NCBI GenBank assembly: GCA_964030785.1 | Contig: OZ034967.1 | Location: 65,048,742 to 65,112,741 of the forward strand | DNA length: 64,000 nucleotides | Direction of reading: 5' to 3' | From: Siderastrea siderea | Taxonomy: Eukaryota; Cnidaria; Anthozoa; Scleractinia; Rhizangiidae | Part shown: positions 33,779-45,868 of the stretch, one piece after another | Layout: the number at the start of each line of letters is the position of its first letter | How positions within the stretch are numbered: position 1 is the stretch's first letter | Notes under the pieces: model-generated | Told to the model about the DNA's origin: nothing | The model's database searches: none | What the model saw: only the letters and a program-made list of their open reading frames with translations | Position numbers and translations under genes: made by a program

Positions 33779-34370
33779 ATGTCTTTCTCCCTTGCTCGTC
33801 TTCGATGATACGGCAGCCACACCCGTAGACAAGCCTTTTCATGTTGTCTTTCCTATGGATGTCGCACAGGTTCGAGTTGTCATATGCGAGGCTGTGAAAA
33901 ATGTAATTTTATACTTAAAAAAGTACTTCATCCAGTACAATCTGGCAGGTATCACAGAGATTTTCTCACTTAATATCTCCCGTTTGGGCAGCGGTACCTC
34001 TGCCTGTCCCTGGAAAAATGCTGAATACCCCGCATATCATCAGGACAATGATTCTCAACAAGCGAGCATGCTTACCGGTAGGAAACAGATTTTACTGCAT
34101 TCAGCACAGCAACCATATTAAGACCCTTGCCCACCTGCATTGCAAGAGCCAAAAACAAAAACAAAAGCAAAAACTGCCCGTGTCATCGAGACTACATCAC
34201 AAGAGAGCTCTGCTGTATAACTCAAGAGATCAAGAATCCCACGATCGACACCGCTATCCTACTACGTGAGTACGCTGGGTGCTATCAACTGCTGTGTAGC
34301 ATCATGTACTCTAAAGAAGGTCAATACCTGAACGGGCATCTGCAGAGTGGATTTCGGTGACCCAGAAAGA
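33779..34370 (+). other. Unrecognised coding-like stretch between the inner repeat arms
   Basis: After CTTCACAG a plus-strand frame reads LVFDDTAATPVDKPFHVVFP and stays open to about 34121. A second frame near 34018-34100 (KMLNTPHIIRTMILNKRACL) and a third at 34127-34360 (CPCHRDYITRELCCITQEIK) also look protein-like. Frames shift, so it is either several small exons or a decayed gene. I do not recognise the family. Confidence 0.2.
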
Positions 34371-35234
34371 GAAAAAGGGGCTTGTGACATAGAGGTAGAC
34401 ACTATCGAAACCCTAGCCTGCGTAGCAAGTGTTTACGTAGCCCTAGGGTTTTTCGTACGTTCGAAGCATTTTTCGCTTTTTGGCCGCGCGAAAATTGGGG
34501 CGAGCGCAAAAGAAGTGGGAGAAGGGGCAGGAGAAGGGAGGAAAGAAAACGCTTGCCCGCAAAAGCCCACGATTTTGAAAAACCCGTACGCCAACGAACG
34601 TCAATCAAATCAGGTAAGTTAATTTGAGCGTGGTCCACATCAACACAACTAACTGTTTCTCTCCAGCTGGAAAATTTCGATGTTCAGGTTTGACTCTAAA
34701 AGACGGCTGTTCGGTGGCTTCAAATCTCAGGGACTTTCGGGAAGCTTTCTCTTTCCACATGGACTGTTAACTGATGGAGTTTTGAACCACCGTTTAGACA
34801 AGTTGATACGCTGATTTGGCGGAGCTTGGGAAACAGGAGACTTGATATACTTATTGCATTCCGAATAACTTCGAATAATACCCCTAAGTTCCTAATTTTG
34901 CGAGCACAAAGATTGCATACACGTTCCGAAAATAAGCCCTCGGGCTACTTTCTTGGGCTAATATTTGTTGTGAACATCAAATTTCCTCGAACAACCTATC
35001 ACACGGTAATGCCATCAACAGAAGAACTCTATTGTTTAAATAGGCCACCGACGTTGGGTGAACTTGCTTAGTAGTACGTGTCACCGGTTTGGACGTAAAA
35101 AATATATATAATAATAAGTATATATGTAATAAAAGCTCTCTTTTTCCTTTTTTTCCCCTATTTTTTTGCTTATCAAGCACAGCGTTCGCCACCATAGTGT
35201 TGTTTCCGACTGCACGCTATGCGAGGGGGACATG

Positions 35235-37030
35235 GGGATTTGCGGTGTTGCGGTGTGGCTTGTTTTTTTGTGCGGTGTTGCGGTGAATAAAATCCCATCT
35301 CGCGGTGTTGCGGTGATCTCAAATCGTACGGTGTGCGGTGTTTTTGATTTTAAACCTGCGATGTTCGGTGAAAAAAGATTTCTTGCGGACCCTTTGCGGT
35401 GTTGTGGTTTATTGTTTGACACATTTGACCGACTTACCCTTGTCGAGTAACTGTCAAAACCTGTTTATATTCGTCAAACCGTCGATTATCACCCTTTTTT
35501 GGAAACAATCTGTGTCACGCAATGAATGCCAGGCCATTTCCGTTTTCATTTATAAGTAACTTGACCTTTGCTACGCGGACTGTCAGGGATCCAGTCAGCC
35601 TCCTTGTGTTTCACGGCGCGTGGTCAAACGGCTGCAACATACAACAGAGTGCATAATCGACTGTGTCGCTTTTTTTTATGAAGAGGGAAAAGGGAGGGAA
35701 ACTACCAGTATAAAAACAAATTTAGGTGCCGGATCAAACAAAAGTAAAAAGTGCCCGACGAAGCTCAGAGAATCTATTTAGTAAGTTCGTAACACGCTAC
35801 CTTGCATTCTTTATATATGCACGACTGAAAATAGAGTTCTTAGAGTCTTGAGGTCAGTCTCTATAACCCAAACCAGCTCCGAGATCCTCTAACCCCAGTT
35901 ATATGGAGATTTGGATTAGATTAGCTCCCATTAGGTCCATTAAATGGTCAGTAAAAGCACGCTGAAGGGGGATTAAAGCGACTGATACTCGGGGGGGGGG
36001 GGGTAATCCCTCTAATAACCCATACTGGGAGGCTCCGCCCGAAAGGGGTACCTTTTTCAGGCTTCAGGTATATGAAAGGGCAGGGATTTCACGAGCTGAA
36101 GTATATGAAAGGGTAGGGAAATCTGTCATTTAGGTATTTAAAAGGGCCTTTAATTAAAATATTTCGAGTAGACGCACCTTATAACTGTATTATTTTAATT
36201 TATTAAACGCTACATGAAAACGACAAGGAGACTTCCTTCCAAGGGTTTAGAAAAGGGATGCAGTGTTCTTAGGTAAGTATGTGAAAGGGATACCATTTTT
36301 CAATGGAAGGTATACGAAAGGGGTACCTTTTCTATCAAAAATGGTATATAAAAGGGTAAGGGGTTGGACCTCGGGGCGGAGCCTCCCCGTATAAAACTTT
36401 GTTGAGTGCCTCCCCCCCCCCCCGGGCTGATACTACCCCTTTCCTCCGTGTCCTTTCATCTCTCTACGTCGCGGTTGCGGAGGTTTTCGCGAGAGAGACT
36501 AGTTAAATGTCGGAGGGTGATAAGCATCTTATATTTACAGGCTGTGCTAATGGGTTGAATCCATTAGATCCATTATGCCCGATTCTTTGGTTAATAGACG
36601 ATAAAGGAGCGCTATCATCCCAGAAGACATTAAAACGCGAAACTAAGCAAGTGAGCTCGTGGCAACCACGACCGCGCTGGGCAGCGGGAATGTTACCAGT
36701 TCATCTTTGTCGTCATGTACATACGACAAAATGTTGGCCACAGCAAGAATACAGACATCATCAGTATCCGCGTGATTCACGTGCAGACCACAAGGTGAAA
36801 GCAGTATGGCTTTGTGATTTGTATCTGTTGAGTGGAAAATAGCTGAGGTAATGACATTTGTTTAAATGAAAAATATTACATCACGTGAGGACGTTTTCCC
36901 TTTTCCAAGAAGCTTTTTGGATCATTTAAATCATAGGACAAAAATGAAATTGCGGTGTCGGTGTTTCGTCAACTTTTTTTGCGGTGATGCGGTGTTCGCT
37001 ATTTTTTTCTGCGGTGTTGCGGTGTTGACA
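35235..37030. repeat. Degenerate GCGGTGTTGCGGTG minisatellite at both ends of an inserted block
   Basis: GCGGTGTTGCGGTG-type words occur about eight times at 35240-35405 and again at 36955-37030 in the same orientation. They bound the block that separates inner arm B' from outer arm A'. The block also contains a MITE (35990-36426) and an unrecognised open stretch (36507-36842). Confidence 0.55.
35990..36426. mobile_element. G-run/C-run MITE with 8-bp TSD CTGATACT
   Basis: The element starts with a C plus a long G run and ends with a C run plus GGG, flanked by CTGATACT at 35982-35989 and 36427-36434. The interior repeats GTATATGAAAGGG-like words in both orientations. The 8-bp duplication suggests hAT. 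Confidence 0.75.
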
Positions 37031-38132
37031 GTCCCCCAATGTCCACCTCCTATGCGGGCCTAAAATCTGGTTAATCGTTAACGTAGGGAACTTCGGCCGC
37101 ACTGTAGAAACATTTGACAACTCACGTGCAACATGGCTCGGCGATCTCGCTATGTGTTTTGCAATGAAAGTTGCAGTTTCCAGCCAGGAAAAGCTCACTT
37201 AATTAGGTAAGAGTTATTTCCTAAACATTTCATGAATCGGTTTTTTACTTCGTTATCGATTCCGCATTCACGTCGTAAACAGACTTTGAATGTATAATTC
37301 GGTGATAAACAAAGTAGGTCAATTTCATAACATACTTCTCTAAATTGCCCAACATCGCTCAATATTGGGAACAAAGGCCTCCAAATTCAAAATCCTGGTT
37401 TCCTTTACTTGAAAACATTCTAGAAAAACAAGCAAACTCGTATTCTGGCGAAGGAAAGTCACATTTTAAGAGCTGCTGTGTGTTGATTTCCGTTGACATG
37501 AAAGGTCAAAGGGTCGCTCATATCGCTAAAGTAGCCTGTTTTCAAAGCGCTGTCAAAATTCGCCGTTTCATTTGTCCCAAAATGTTTTTCTGCCGATGTT
37601 TAGTTGAAGTGATTGTTCTTTCCCGGAGTCTAGTCTCGTTGTGTAAAGCCATTTACCAAAGTGCTTTTTTGAGCCTTGAATTTAGCCTAAATTGGGTTGT
37701 TGGTAACGACCGTTGTTGGGTATAAATTATAAAATTTCGAAAAAAATTCAAGTTTGCTTTTCATGAAACTTTGACACTGCTAATAAACAGAAGAAACAAG
37801 ATCTTTTAACTCCCTGGGTTAATCTTTTTTAGGACGCTTTCGATATTTGAACACGAGCTTCCGGAAAAGTCCCGATTTTGGCGTTGATTTTGACTGCCGC
37901 GAAGGGCAAAATACGAAAATATTCACTAAAAAGTAAATAAAAATCTAAACGACAGGAAACTTATATTTTTAGAACTAGTTCACCAAAGCCTTTATCCTGG
38001 CAGATTTTGAGAAAATCGGATTTTTCTATCTTGCAGACCCTTAGTCGGTTCTTACAGCAAACTGCTCTTAATTAACTACCGCTATACAATTAAACTTTAT
38101 GCAATCATAATGATTGCACGAATTCTTGCGCA

Positions 38133-38140
38133 TATATAAA
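38133..38140 (+). promoter_or_regulatory. TATA box of a small candidate gene
   Basis: TATATAAA, followed about 25-30 bases on by CCCATAGTTGCTGTCG as a plausible start region. It is followed by a short leader exon ending TTCAG at 38231 with a GTAAGA donor. Confidence 0.5.
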
Positions 38141-38501
38141 CCCCTATTCTCTTCCCATAGTTGCTGTCGTTAGCTCGCATTTGAAGAAAGAGAAAATCGA
38201 TTAAAGGGATTTACTACACAGGCAACTTCAGGTAAGATCACAAGAAATGATTACAGTCCGAAACTGAAATGTAACTTCACTTGCTACAATGTATTTGACG
38301 ATGGTGTATTAGGAATTAGCCAACGTTTGCTATATGTGACTGTGACAGCGTTGAATGGTTTGTACTAAGTTAACTCCGCGCTCTCTTTAATCACTTAAAT
38401 CAGGTTACACTGCTAGCGATATTTTAAAGGAAGGATTATTTGCATCATAGTTGTAGATATGATCAAAATGGTAAGAATTTAACAAACAGTTACTTTGTAG
38501 G

Positions 38502-38732
38502 ATGGAGGAATTCACGTCCATTGTCACTGCTAACGGAAACTTTAGCGTCAAACATAGCAACTTTTCATTCTTGATTTTCCTTCCAGTACATTGCGTGTCC
38601 AATATTCCGGCCACCACGTTTGTTTTTTTGTTTACTCATCTCATAGTTGTTTATTTAAATCTGTTTGTTATTTCGGTCGTCAACCTTTTGCGGATCGCAC
38701 GCAAAAATTTGGATAACACTGTGTATGCGTGA
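38502..38732 (+). CDS. Small predicted membrane protein, 76 residues
   Basis: The set of signals is compact: TATATAAA (38133), a leader exon to 38231, a GT-AG intron (38232-38500), ATG two bases after the acceptor, and a polyadenylation signal AATAAA at 38737, four bases after the stop. The product has a short polar N-terminus (MEEFTSIVTANGNFSVKHSN, with possible glycosylation sites NFS), then two hydrophobic segments (about residues 21-35 and 39-64) and a basic end (RIARKN). It resembles no family I can name. It lies just outside the right end of the 5.5-kb inverted-repeat structure. The ORF is short, so chance cannot be excluded, but the ordered signals are in its favour. Confidence 0.45.
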   Translation: MEEFTSIVTANGNFSVKHSNFSFLIFLPVHCVSNIPATTFVFLFTHLIVVYLNLFVISVVNLLRIARKNLDNTVYA

Positions 38733-39185
38733 TTTGAATAAAGTCAAAGCATCTCCTTGCTTGTGCGTATTATATTCCAAACCGACTTCGAAAGGCAGCC
38801 TTGAGCCTCGCTTTGGATGATTTTGGAGCGACGTCGCCTTCTCGTTTGTTGGGGTAACGAATGTCAGTTGAAAAAGGAAAGGTGGAATGCTAGTCATAAC
38901 AAATAATGTATGAAACAAATCTAGTGTCAGCCCTCTCACAGTCAGAAGCTTGGTCTTAATTTCTGCACACTCCAGTGCGTCTTAAGCAGCAGAAAAATAC
39001 AAGGAATTTCAGATTCATTGTTTTTCATTGTTTTTCGATTCATGATGAAGTCATGAGAATCCACATTTTTTCCACGCTGCAAAATGAAAATTGGAACTAT
39101 TTCTAGATGTTTGAACTGATGAAAGTGAAATGGTTACTGAATTTGTAACGTTCAGTTTCGCTCTCCGTAACGGCTAACCTATCGG

Positions 39186-39437
39186 TCAGTGTCGAGTCAG
39201 TGCTTGAGTTTGGTTTCGGAAGTAACGGAACGGCAAGTCGCTCAAGTAATCTCTCAGATTTTGAACAATGATCAATGTTAGTATGACAACCAAAATAATA
39301 TTAGAAAGAAACAGAACAGAAGGGGTACACATAGAAAGAAATAAAATAAAAAGGGCTTCTATAGCGAGAAATGTCGTGCAACAGATAAGGAGAAAGACAA
39401 AGATCACTTGTATGCCAGTCATCAGCAAAGGTGACAC
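39186..39437 (-). CDS. Hydrophobic ORF, possible membrane-protein exon
   Basis: An 83-codon minus-strand frame with two long hydrophobic segments (GIQVIFVFLLICCTTFLAIE and LSNIILVVILTLIIVQNL), ending in a polar tail. It starts at GTG and stays open upstream without an ATG, so it would be an exon if real. AT-rich DNA easily gives such frames by chance. No family is recognised. Confidence 0.2.
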   Translation of the reverse strand: MSPLLMTGIQVIFVFLLICCTTFLAIEALFILFLSMCTPSVLFLSNIILVVILTLIIVQNLRDYLSDLPFRYFRNQTQALTRH

Positions 39438-39903
39438 TTTATAAGCAAAGACAATCTCACAGAAACATAAACTTAAACAAAAATTACATGTTTATTTACG
39501 GTAGTTCATGAACCTTTCCTTACAAACAGATATCGGCAGACTTTCATTGGAACCAGACAGAATGCAAGGAATAACCTTCTTAGTGCATAGATGTAAGCAC
39601 TTTAAGCCCAGGCCGGAGGAGCCTGAAATCCTAACAGCTTCATGCTAGAATCAGATATCCCTACCAGCCTCATAGGTATCTACACTTTAAAAAGACGATA
39701 CCCTTACATAGGCTTTACCTAGGTTAGTTTCAACTTGAGATGCAGTTGCAAATCGCAGGTAGATGTTTAGATAGAGTCGCTTGGTCTTCGTAAAATTATA
39801 ACAGCGCCTGCACCCAAACATCGCAAAATTTTACAGATTCCGCGAGATTCTTACTAAGCCCCTCTGGTTCTTCTTTTGCTTCAGAAGTATCAATAACAAC
39901 GCG

Positions 39904-41218
39904 ATGAACAAAGTGGAAATGCGTATGGACATCGAGCGCATGCAGCGTGAAATACGAGAGGCAAAAGAAAAACGCAAAGCCCTTAAGGACATGGACATGT
40001 TTGTTTTGGACAATTCCCTTCGTGAGAGTACACTGGGGCAGCTCCGAGGTCACACCATTGAGAACAAGTGGAAAATCTATGAACAGGTTTGTGTTTCTCA
40101 CTAAAACTAATCCATAGTTGAGCTGCACTTCTAACATAGTTTATCACTGTCGTCCACCTATATATAACCTCAGTTTGTATAGCGCAATAGTCTAGAGGGA
40201 TAGGCATTTCCGTTCTGTATTCGAGTCTATATGCACAGACCAACTCCATGGGCTCGAAAAGCCTGGGTATAGCTTATGGTGTCCATTAGTATGGTGTTAG
40301 TGGATACAATTTACTTAAGATTAAAGGCAATACAAATCGAATAATGCCAAGTAACTGGGAAATGAAACTGAAAGGGAAACGATAATTAAACTAAGTTAAA
40401 ATGATCACTAAGGAGGAAACGCTTTCAAATGTAAATTTCATTTCACGATATACATCTGAACACTGATGTCATTGCGAACGCCACCGAACTTTATTATACA
40501 CTGCTGAAACTATCTCAAGTTTGATCGGCTACGAGCACACTCCTAATTCCGGCCGACGCTATTTTCGTGACGTCATTCCTAGAGGCAATAGTTTTTATGC
40601 ATGTAGAAGTCATGTCATTTTGCAGGCAAAAGTGTTTATACGCGCCAAGAACTTAGCAGACTCACTTTTACACGTAAGCATTTCAAAAGACTTTTTTACT
40701 AAAGGGTGAATAAAAATGGAATTGTGTTCAGCATAAAGCTTAATTTTGAGTTTTAAAATACACACGTTTTAAATTGGGTTTTGGAAAAACGTTCTGGAAC
40801 TTTTAGAGTGAGAGTTTAGTTTCTTGTGCACTCGTCTTTACAAACGCACAAGTAGGTGCATAACAAAACAATCATTGGATTCGATTTTGCATGATAGCGA
40901 GGACTATTGAGGCCTCGGTTTGGTCATACGCGGCAGCCTCAACATACATATATACATACTTTATTGAACCTCCCCAATGGAGCTTTTCAGGAACAATAAT
41001 AAAAAAAGTCTTTGGGCGAAAATTAATAAGGCCAAGGTTTTCATTTATTGCCGCAGCAGAAGGCTGCACGGTAATTAACATTGTACACAGAATTAGTTCT
41101 GTCTCCAGTGTGCGATGGAAAAATAAACATAGCAATTATTTTCTCTGTTCAAGATCTAATTCTCTTCGACGTTTGCTTTTTCTAGGTGAAAAAGCTTGGC
41201 TTTAAGCACATCATTGTC
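39904..41218 (+). pseudogene. Broken paralogue of the DRE-TIM/EF-hand gene (first exon plus start of second)
   Basis: Exon 39904-40086 encodes 61 residues ending LRGHTIENKWKIYEQ, nearly identical to exon 1 of the gene at 56922-59509, including the DNSLRES motif, and ends at the same phase-0 GT. After an intron, 41186-41218 reads VKKLGFKHIIV, matching the start of that gene's second exon (IKKVGFKNIIV). The match stops at once at a hairpin repeat (41219), where TAG follows. The remaining ~490 residues are absent downstream, so the copy is a truncated pseudogene, or exon 1 serves another unseen isoform. Confidence 0.7.
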
Positions 41219-41360
41219 GAGCGTTAGCCCTTCGTCAGAGCAAAAAGGATTTGCTCTGACGAAGGGCTAACGCTCGAAACGTCAGCTTTCAGTCTCTTTA
41301 CGGTGGCCAATTTACCTTATCAACTCAGTTGATAAATCCAAAATTTTGTGTTCACGTCGT

Positions 41361-41394
<34 letters not shown>

Positions 41395-41400
41395 ACCCCC
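41219..41400. mobile_element. Hairpin-headed repeat inserted in the paralogue
   Basis: GAGCGTTAGCCCTTCGTCAG is complemented by CTGACGAAGGGCTAACGCTC after a short gap (41219-41275), giving a ~25-bp stem. It continues GAAACGTCAGCTTTCAGTC and CACGTCGTCACCGACGCAGC, words I associate with a common cnidarian repeat. It ends the exon similarity of the broken paralogue abruptly. Confidence 0.5.
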
Positions 41401-43420
41401 TTGCTTGTTATGTAATCTTTGTTGATTCATTTGTTTTTTGTTGGATTGACATAAATCGTGTGCCGATAATGAGAGCTAATTTAGGTTTTGAGTCTCCTGC
41501 GGCGTGACTGACAGGATTGCGACAGTACAATAGTTAAGTAAACATGAGTATCAATTTTAGCCTTTTATATCACTAAGGTTTTTTTTGACAACTCAGATCA
41601 TGGAGTTATTCGATCAGGAGAAAAGTTAAGTTGTAAACCAAGAGAGACGTGAATAAACCAGTGAAGTATCGGAATCCATGCAGACTCTGTAGTCTCATTT
41701 CCGACACCTCCGCTAAAGAGACGATACTTTATCAATTCGAAATACTACCAGGGCTTTCTGCCTTTACGCGAAATGGGCAAATACGTACAGGGGCGTTCCT
41801 ACCAGTGGCACAAGTGGAAAAATCGATTTCGCTCATATTTTGCTCATAGATAGGCCCTAGTGAGAAACTAAACGGGTTGTAGTTAGTTTTTCCAAATACG
41901 GCTTCCTTTCGTGAAAATACGAGAAAAACCATTTTGCCCCAGTTGAGCTCAAAATCCACTTCCGGTAAAGCGTAATTTTCCCAAAATTTGATTGGTTCAC
42001 ATTTCAAACCAGAACTAGGTATGAAACTCCAAATAACATGTGTTGTTTTCCCAAGTCTTCTTGTGCTGATTAAGAAAGAAATTTGTGAAATCTAAGTTAC
42101 TTTTATGCCCGAGACAGATCTAGAACAACACGCTATAATTGAGAGTTTTATGCAACCAAATTTTAGCTCTAAAATACAGCTAATTTTCACTATGGGCGAG
42201 AACTTAGAATTTCGTGGCTTTTTTATATGCTGCTTTATCAGAATATCAAAACAAATCCTTGGGTAAATCGTTTTAAGTGACCCGCAGGGCCTCGAGTTCA
42301 ACCCCCATTTTGTCGAGAATATGGCTTTCCCGTTGTAAACAATTTCGTGACACTGCTAATCACCGCGACTTGGGAGCGCCAAAGGGAACACCAGAAACAT
42401 AATTTTCAGACAGAAATATGGAAATGTTTGGGTACAATTTCTCTACGAAGGCATTTCTTATCTTTTGGCTCTTTTCCTCTTGCTTGTCCTTCTCAGTTTT
42501 TCGATACTTGTAAGTAAATGTTTGTGTGGCGACGGCGAGTTTGAGAAATTATAATGGGGATCGTCATTGACCCGTGGTAGAAAGGAACTGCATGCGTCTC
42601 TCAACAAAGGGAGCTTTCAGAAATCAACACAATTTACCAGAAGTAGATATGTCTGTTTTAAATCACCCATTTGCTAGACAACGCGGAAACTATAAATAAG
42701 AGTTGCGTTACCTATACTACTGTGAGCCGGTCACCGGAAGTGTCACTGGAGAATGTCTGAAACGCCTAGAGTTTCAGTTTACTTTCTTACTTTATGTTTT
42801 TAGACCAGGCTAGCTCATTATGATAGACAGGGAAAATTAAAGCTTAACGCAATTTCGGCGGTAGAATAAAAATGGTTTTCAGTCAGTTTGATTGACAAGT
42901 ACCAATTTTAATCATCTATTGAACGACTATCCGTGTACTGTGTTGTGCCTCGCATCTTTTATCCGAAAAACATGACATTACTGTCTCGACTCTTGGACTT
43001 GACTTAAGAGTAAGTGCGAAGTTTTGTATCACATGACAATCAACCATTTGCTTAGCCCAATTAAGAAGGATGTTTTGAAATAAAAGATGTTGAAGTCATG
43101 AGAAAAGATTGAAGTCTAGTCCATCTGTTTTCTTTCAACTTTAATTCGTAGCAATATAAACACATCACATATATTTGTTTGCCCGAGCTAAAAGCCACTG
43201 TGGTTCTTGTAATAGGATTGGCCAATCCTGTTCCAATATCGATCTGTTAGATAAGCCCCCTTCCCCACTCCTTTCAGAAATCCACAAAGACCCTAAAATG
43301 ACGCCACTGTAAATGGTCATGAAGCATTATTTGGAATGAGTAAAACGTCCCTTAAAGGTGTCTTCTTTTGTGGGTACATCCTACATACGATAGTAAGAAG
43401 CGAAGGCTCAACACATCAAA
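41400..43420. other. Intergenic, no gene supported
   Basis: I see no convincing gene. Open stretches at 41649-41849 and 41732-42007 are shadows of each other and match nothing known to me. Confidence 0.4.
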
Positions 43421-43444
43421 TACATTTTTAGACCCTAAAATCAG

Positions 43445-43560
43445 TTATATTTGATAAAAGCGCATGGCAGAATACAACGAGCCTCTATAGACTGAGGACT
43501 AACAACAGACTATTCATACTTAGGTAACGCAATATCTTGTAACGCTGTATCACTATAACA
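43445..43560 (-). repeat. 3' LTR fragment of the gypsy element
   Basis: This matches 49333-49448 almost base for base (TATTTGATAAAAGC, CATGGCAGAATACAA, TAGACTGAGGACTAACAA, GGTAACGCAATATCTTGTAACG), then the similarity fades to the left. It ends at TATAACA beside a purine-rich tract on the element's strand. Confidence 0.8.
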
Positions 43561-45284
43561 CCTCCCTGCGGAGATGTGTTGTCACGCAACGATTCTTAAG
43601 AAAACAAAACTAGAGCAAATCAATGGTTTTCCTGTGAGACTCTTTTAGCCTAAGAAAAACTACATTATTTTGAAAGAAAAAAGACTCTTTTTAAAAGTGA
43701 CGGATAGCATGTTTACTGAATGTTCAATCAGATCTGTTCGACCAGTCTCTCAGGCGGTTTCGACTAGCAGGACTAGGAGGTGCCTCTTCCGGTGCTTAGG
43801 TTTCATGTGGAGGTGCACTAGATTCAGCTGACTCTTCGAGCTGTGGAGAGTTGTTTTCAACCAAGCTTACTTGTGCAGCTTCCTCAACTGGTGTGGAGAG
43901 TGGTTGTGTTGACTTAGAGCTAGGGTTGTTCTGCAGCACATCATCCACATGTCGTCTCCAAGTTCGCCCGTTGTCTAACTAGACCTTGTACGAGTGAGGC
44001 GAACTATGCTGCAGTACGGTTCCAGGTTGCCACTTTTGACCCAATAAGTGGTCGCGTGCAAGGACACTTTCACCTACAGCCAATTCTCGGAACTTGGCGT
44101 GCTTGTCGTGGTGAAATTTCATCTCGTGAGGTACTTAGGCCATGAAAAAAATTCACAGCATGCATTCTTTAAATGCGTTATTTTACGCGAGTCATTTCTG
44201 TCAGCAACGCGGAGAATTATATCAACACGTGCGATCGGTATGTGTCCTTGCGGTTATTTAACAGCTTGACCTACATAAAGATTTATATGAGAAAAGCGAT
44301 CACATCGTGAAGCAAACATTATTACAGGAAAGAACGAACGCAGTCAGCGCAAGTGCGTGAATCTCAAGGTAAGTCTGTCTGCGGTTTTTCGGGTAACCTC
44401 CTTTTGGCTCTGTCGAATGCCAGCAACACAAAGGGTTTTGGTCGCACGACTTGTCACCATACGCAAGGAAAGGAAGAAAAAAGGACCAGAGAAGTATTCA
44501 GTCTTGTCACGCCGTTTGAAATGATGTAGTGCGACATGTGTTCGTCGTTTCAGTTTTATGGTATATTTTCTTTGCTAGACCGCCACCATAGTCCTTTGTG
44601 ACAATCAAAACCGGCTGATGCGTGCAATTGCGATTTTAGTAGATTTTCCTGGTCAGGCTGTCATAAGCGAATTATAATTTGTGTGAGAATTATCTGGCGG
44701 GAATTTATTTCAACATTACGTAAACCTGCAAATTCCCCTCGATGCCTCTTAGAAAACTGAAAGTTCATATTTGTCTTTACTAAGTTGCATTGCGGATTGT
44801 ATTTGGGTCGAGCAAGAACCCAAAATCGATCAATTTTTAAGGCTACTGACTTTCATGTGAAGAAATGTTTGTTAGAAGACGCATGGGACGTGGTGGCGCT
44901 TTCACGACTCCGATTATATTTATTCGAGCTACACTGGTATCATTTCCCAGCCGCTAGTTATAGCGTTTTCCTTTTGATATTTTACTTTATTATAAGTATA
45001 GAAGGTTTCCAACCTAAATACTGTAGCGACATCTTGGGTAATACCAGGCTTTCTTCAACACATTATATTGAATTTGCGTTTTGCGTGTAACACAATGGTG
45101 GCGGGAAATGTGAAGTTTTGAAAATCGCGCGCGTCTTAACGACGACCGGTCCACGATGCTATGGAATCGAGACTGAAAGAGACAAGAGACCTTTGGTAAG
45201 TCGCAATAAGAATTCAGATTTTGTATACATGTACACCTTAAGGCAAAATATCAGCATCGCGTTCTAGCTTTATTCTGATTTCTC

Positions 45285-45560
45285 AGATAATATGCTGTAC
45301 CTGGAAAGCGGAATGTCTAACATCGCTTTATAGCTTATTCTGTCTTCCTTGGGTAGCGTATACCTGGAAGCGGGATTTCTAACATCGCGCTTTAGCTTAT
45401 TCTGCTTTCCTTGGGTAGCATATACCTGGAAGCGGAATGTCTAACATCACTTTTTAGCTTATTCTGTCTTCCTTGGGTAGCGTATACCTGGAAGCGGAAT
45501 GTCTAACATCGCTTTATAGCTTATTCTATCTTCCTTGGGTAGCGTGCATATACCTGGAAG
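45285..45560. repeat. ~65-bp tandem repeat, about 4 units
   Basis: Units contain TAGCTTATTCTGTCTTCC, TTGGGTAGCGTATACCTGGA and AGCGGAATGTCTAACATCGC. Copies differ by a few bases and the last is truncated. Confidence 0.9.
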
Positions 45561-45819
45561 ATTCTGTTATTTGTGCAATGAAAAGAAGCAAAACAAAACA
45601 AAAGATAACCGATTGCCAGGTTTTCATATACAAACAATGTACATTGAATGTTACGTTGTATTACGGCTCTAAAATCATCATATTTTTGGAAAACCTTTTT
45701 CCCGGTCTTACAGGTAGCAGGGCGGAGAATTTATTCCATTCAATATTACCAGTTACACAATTGTATTCTTGAGTTTACCAACATTTTATTTTATTTGACT
45801 AACTGAAATTGAATAACGT

Positions 45820-45868
45820 ATGCAAATTAGCTGGCTGCCCATTCAGTGTGCAGCCAGCTAATTTGCAT
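45820..45868. repeat. Perfect 19-bp hairpin containing ATGCAAAT
   Basis: ATGCAAATTAGCTGGCTGC and its exact complement are separated by 11 bases. Both stems end in the octamer-like ATGCAAAT. It sits exactly at the junction with the integrase coding remnant. Confidence 0.9.

Larger units (their letters stand above)
32517..38078. mobile_element. 5.5-kb inverted-repeat structure with ~1-kb arms
   Basis: Arm A 32517-33540 is inverted at A' 37052-38078, with long exact stretches. A second inverted pair B 33537-33708 and B' 35050-35225 directly continues arm A on the left but on the right is separated from A' by about 1.8 kb, as if something was inserted between B' and A'. Both A arms contain the same inward-reading open stretch (MSFSWLETATFIAKHIARS...). 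The space between B and B' holds unrecognised DNA (33712-35050). No transposase was recognised. Confidence 0.7.
44130..45868. mobile_element. ~1.7-kb insertion within the gypsy integrase
   Basis: It separates two adjoining parts of the integrase. Its right end is a perfect 19-bp hairpin (45820-45868). AATTT at both borders may be a target duplication. It contains a ~65-bp tandem repeat (45285-45560) and an unrecognised open stretch (44785-45090), with no transposase that I recognise. Confidence 0.55.

Noticed and set aside
36507..36842. 111-codon ORF MSEGDKHLIFTGCANGLNPL...
   Set aside because: Not recognised, with unusual composition (many H, W, R), and lies inside a repeat-bordered block; likely repeat-derived.
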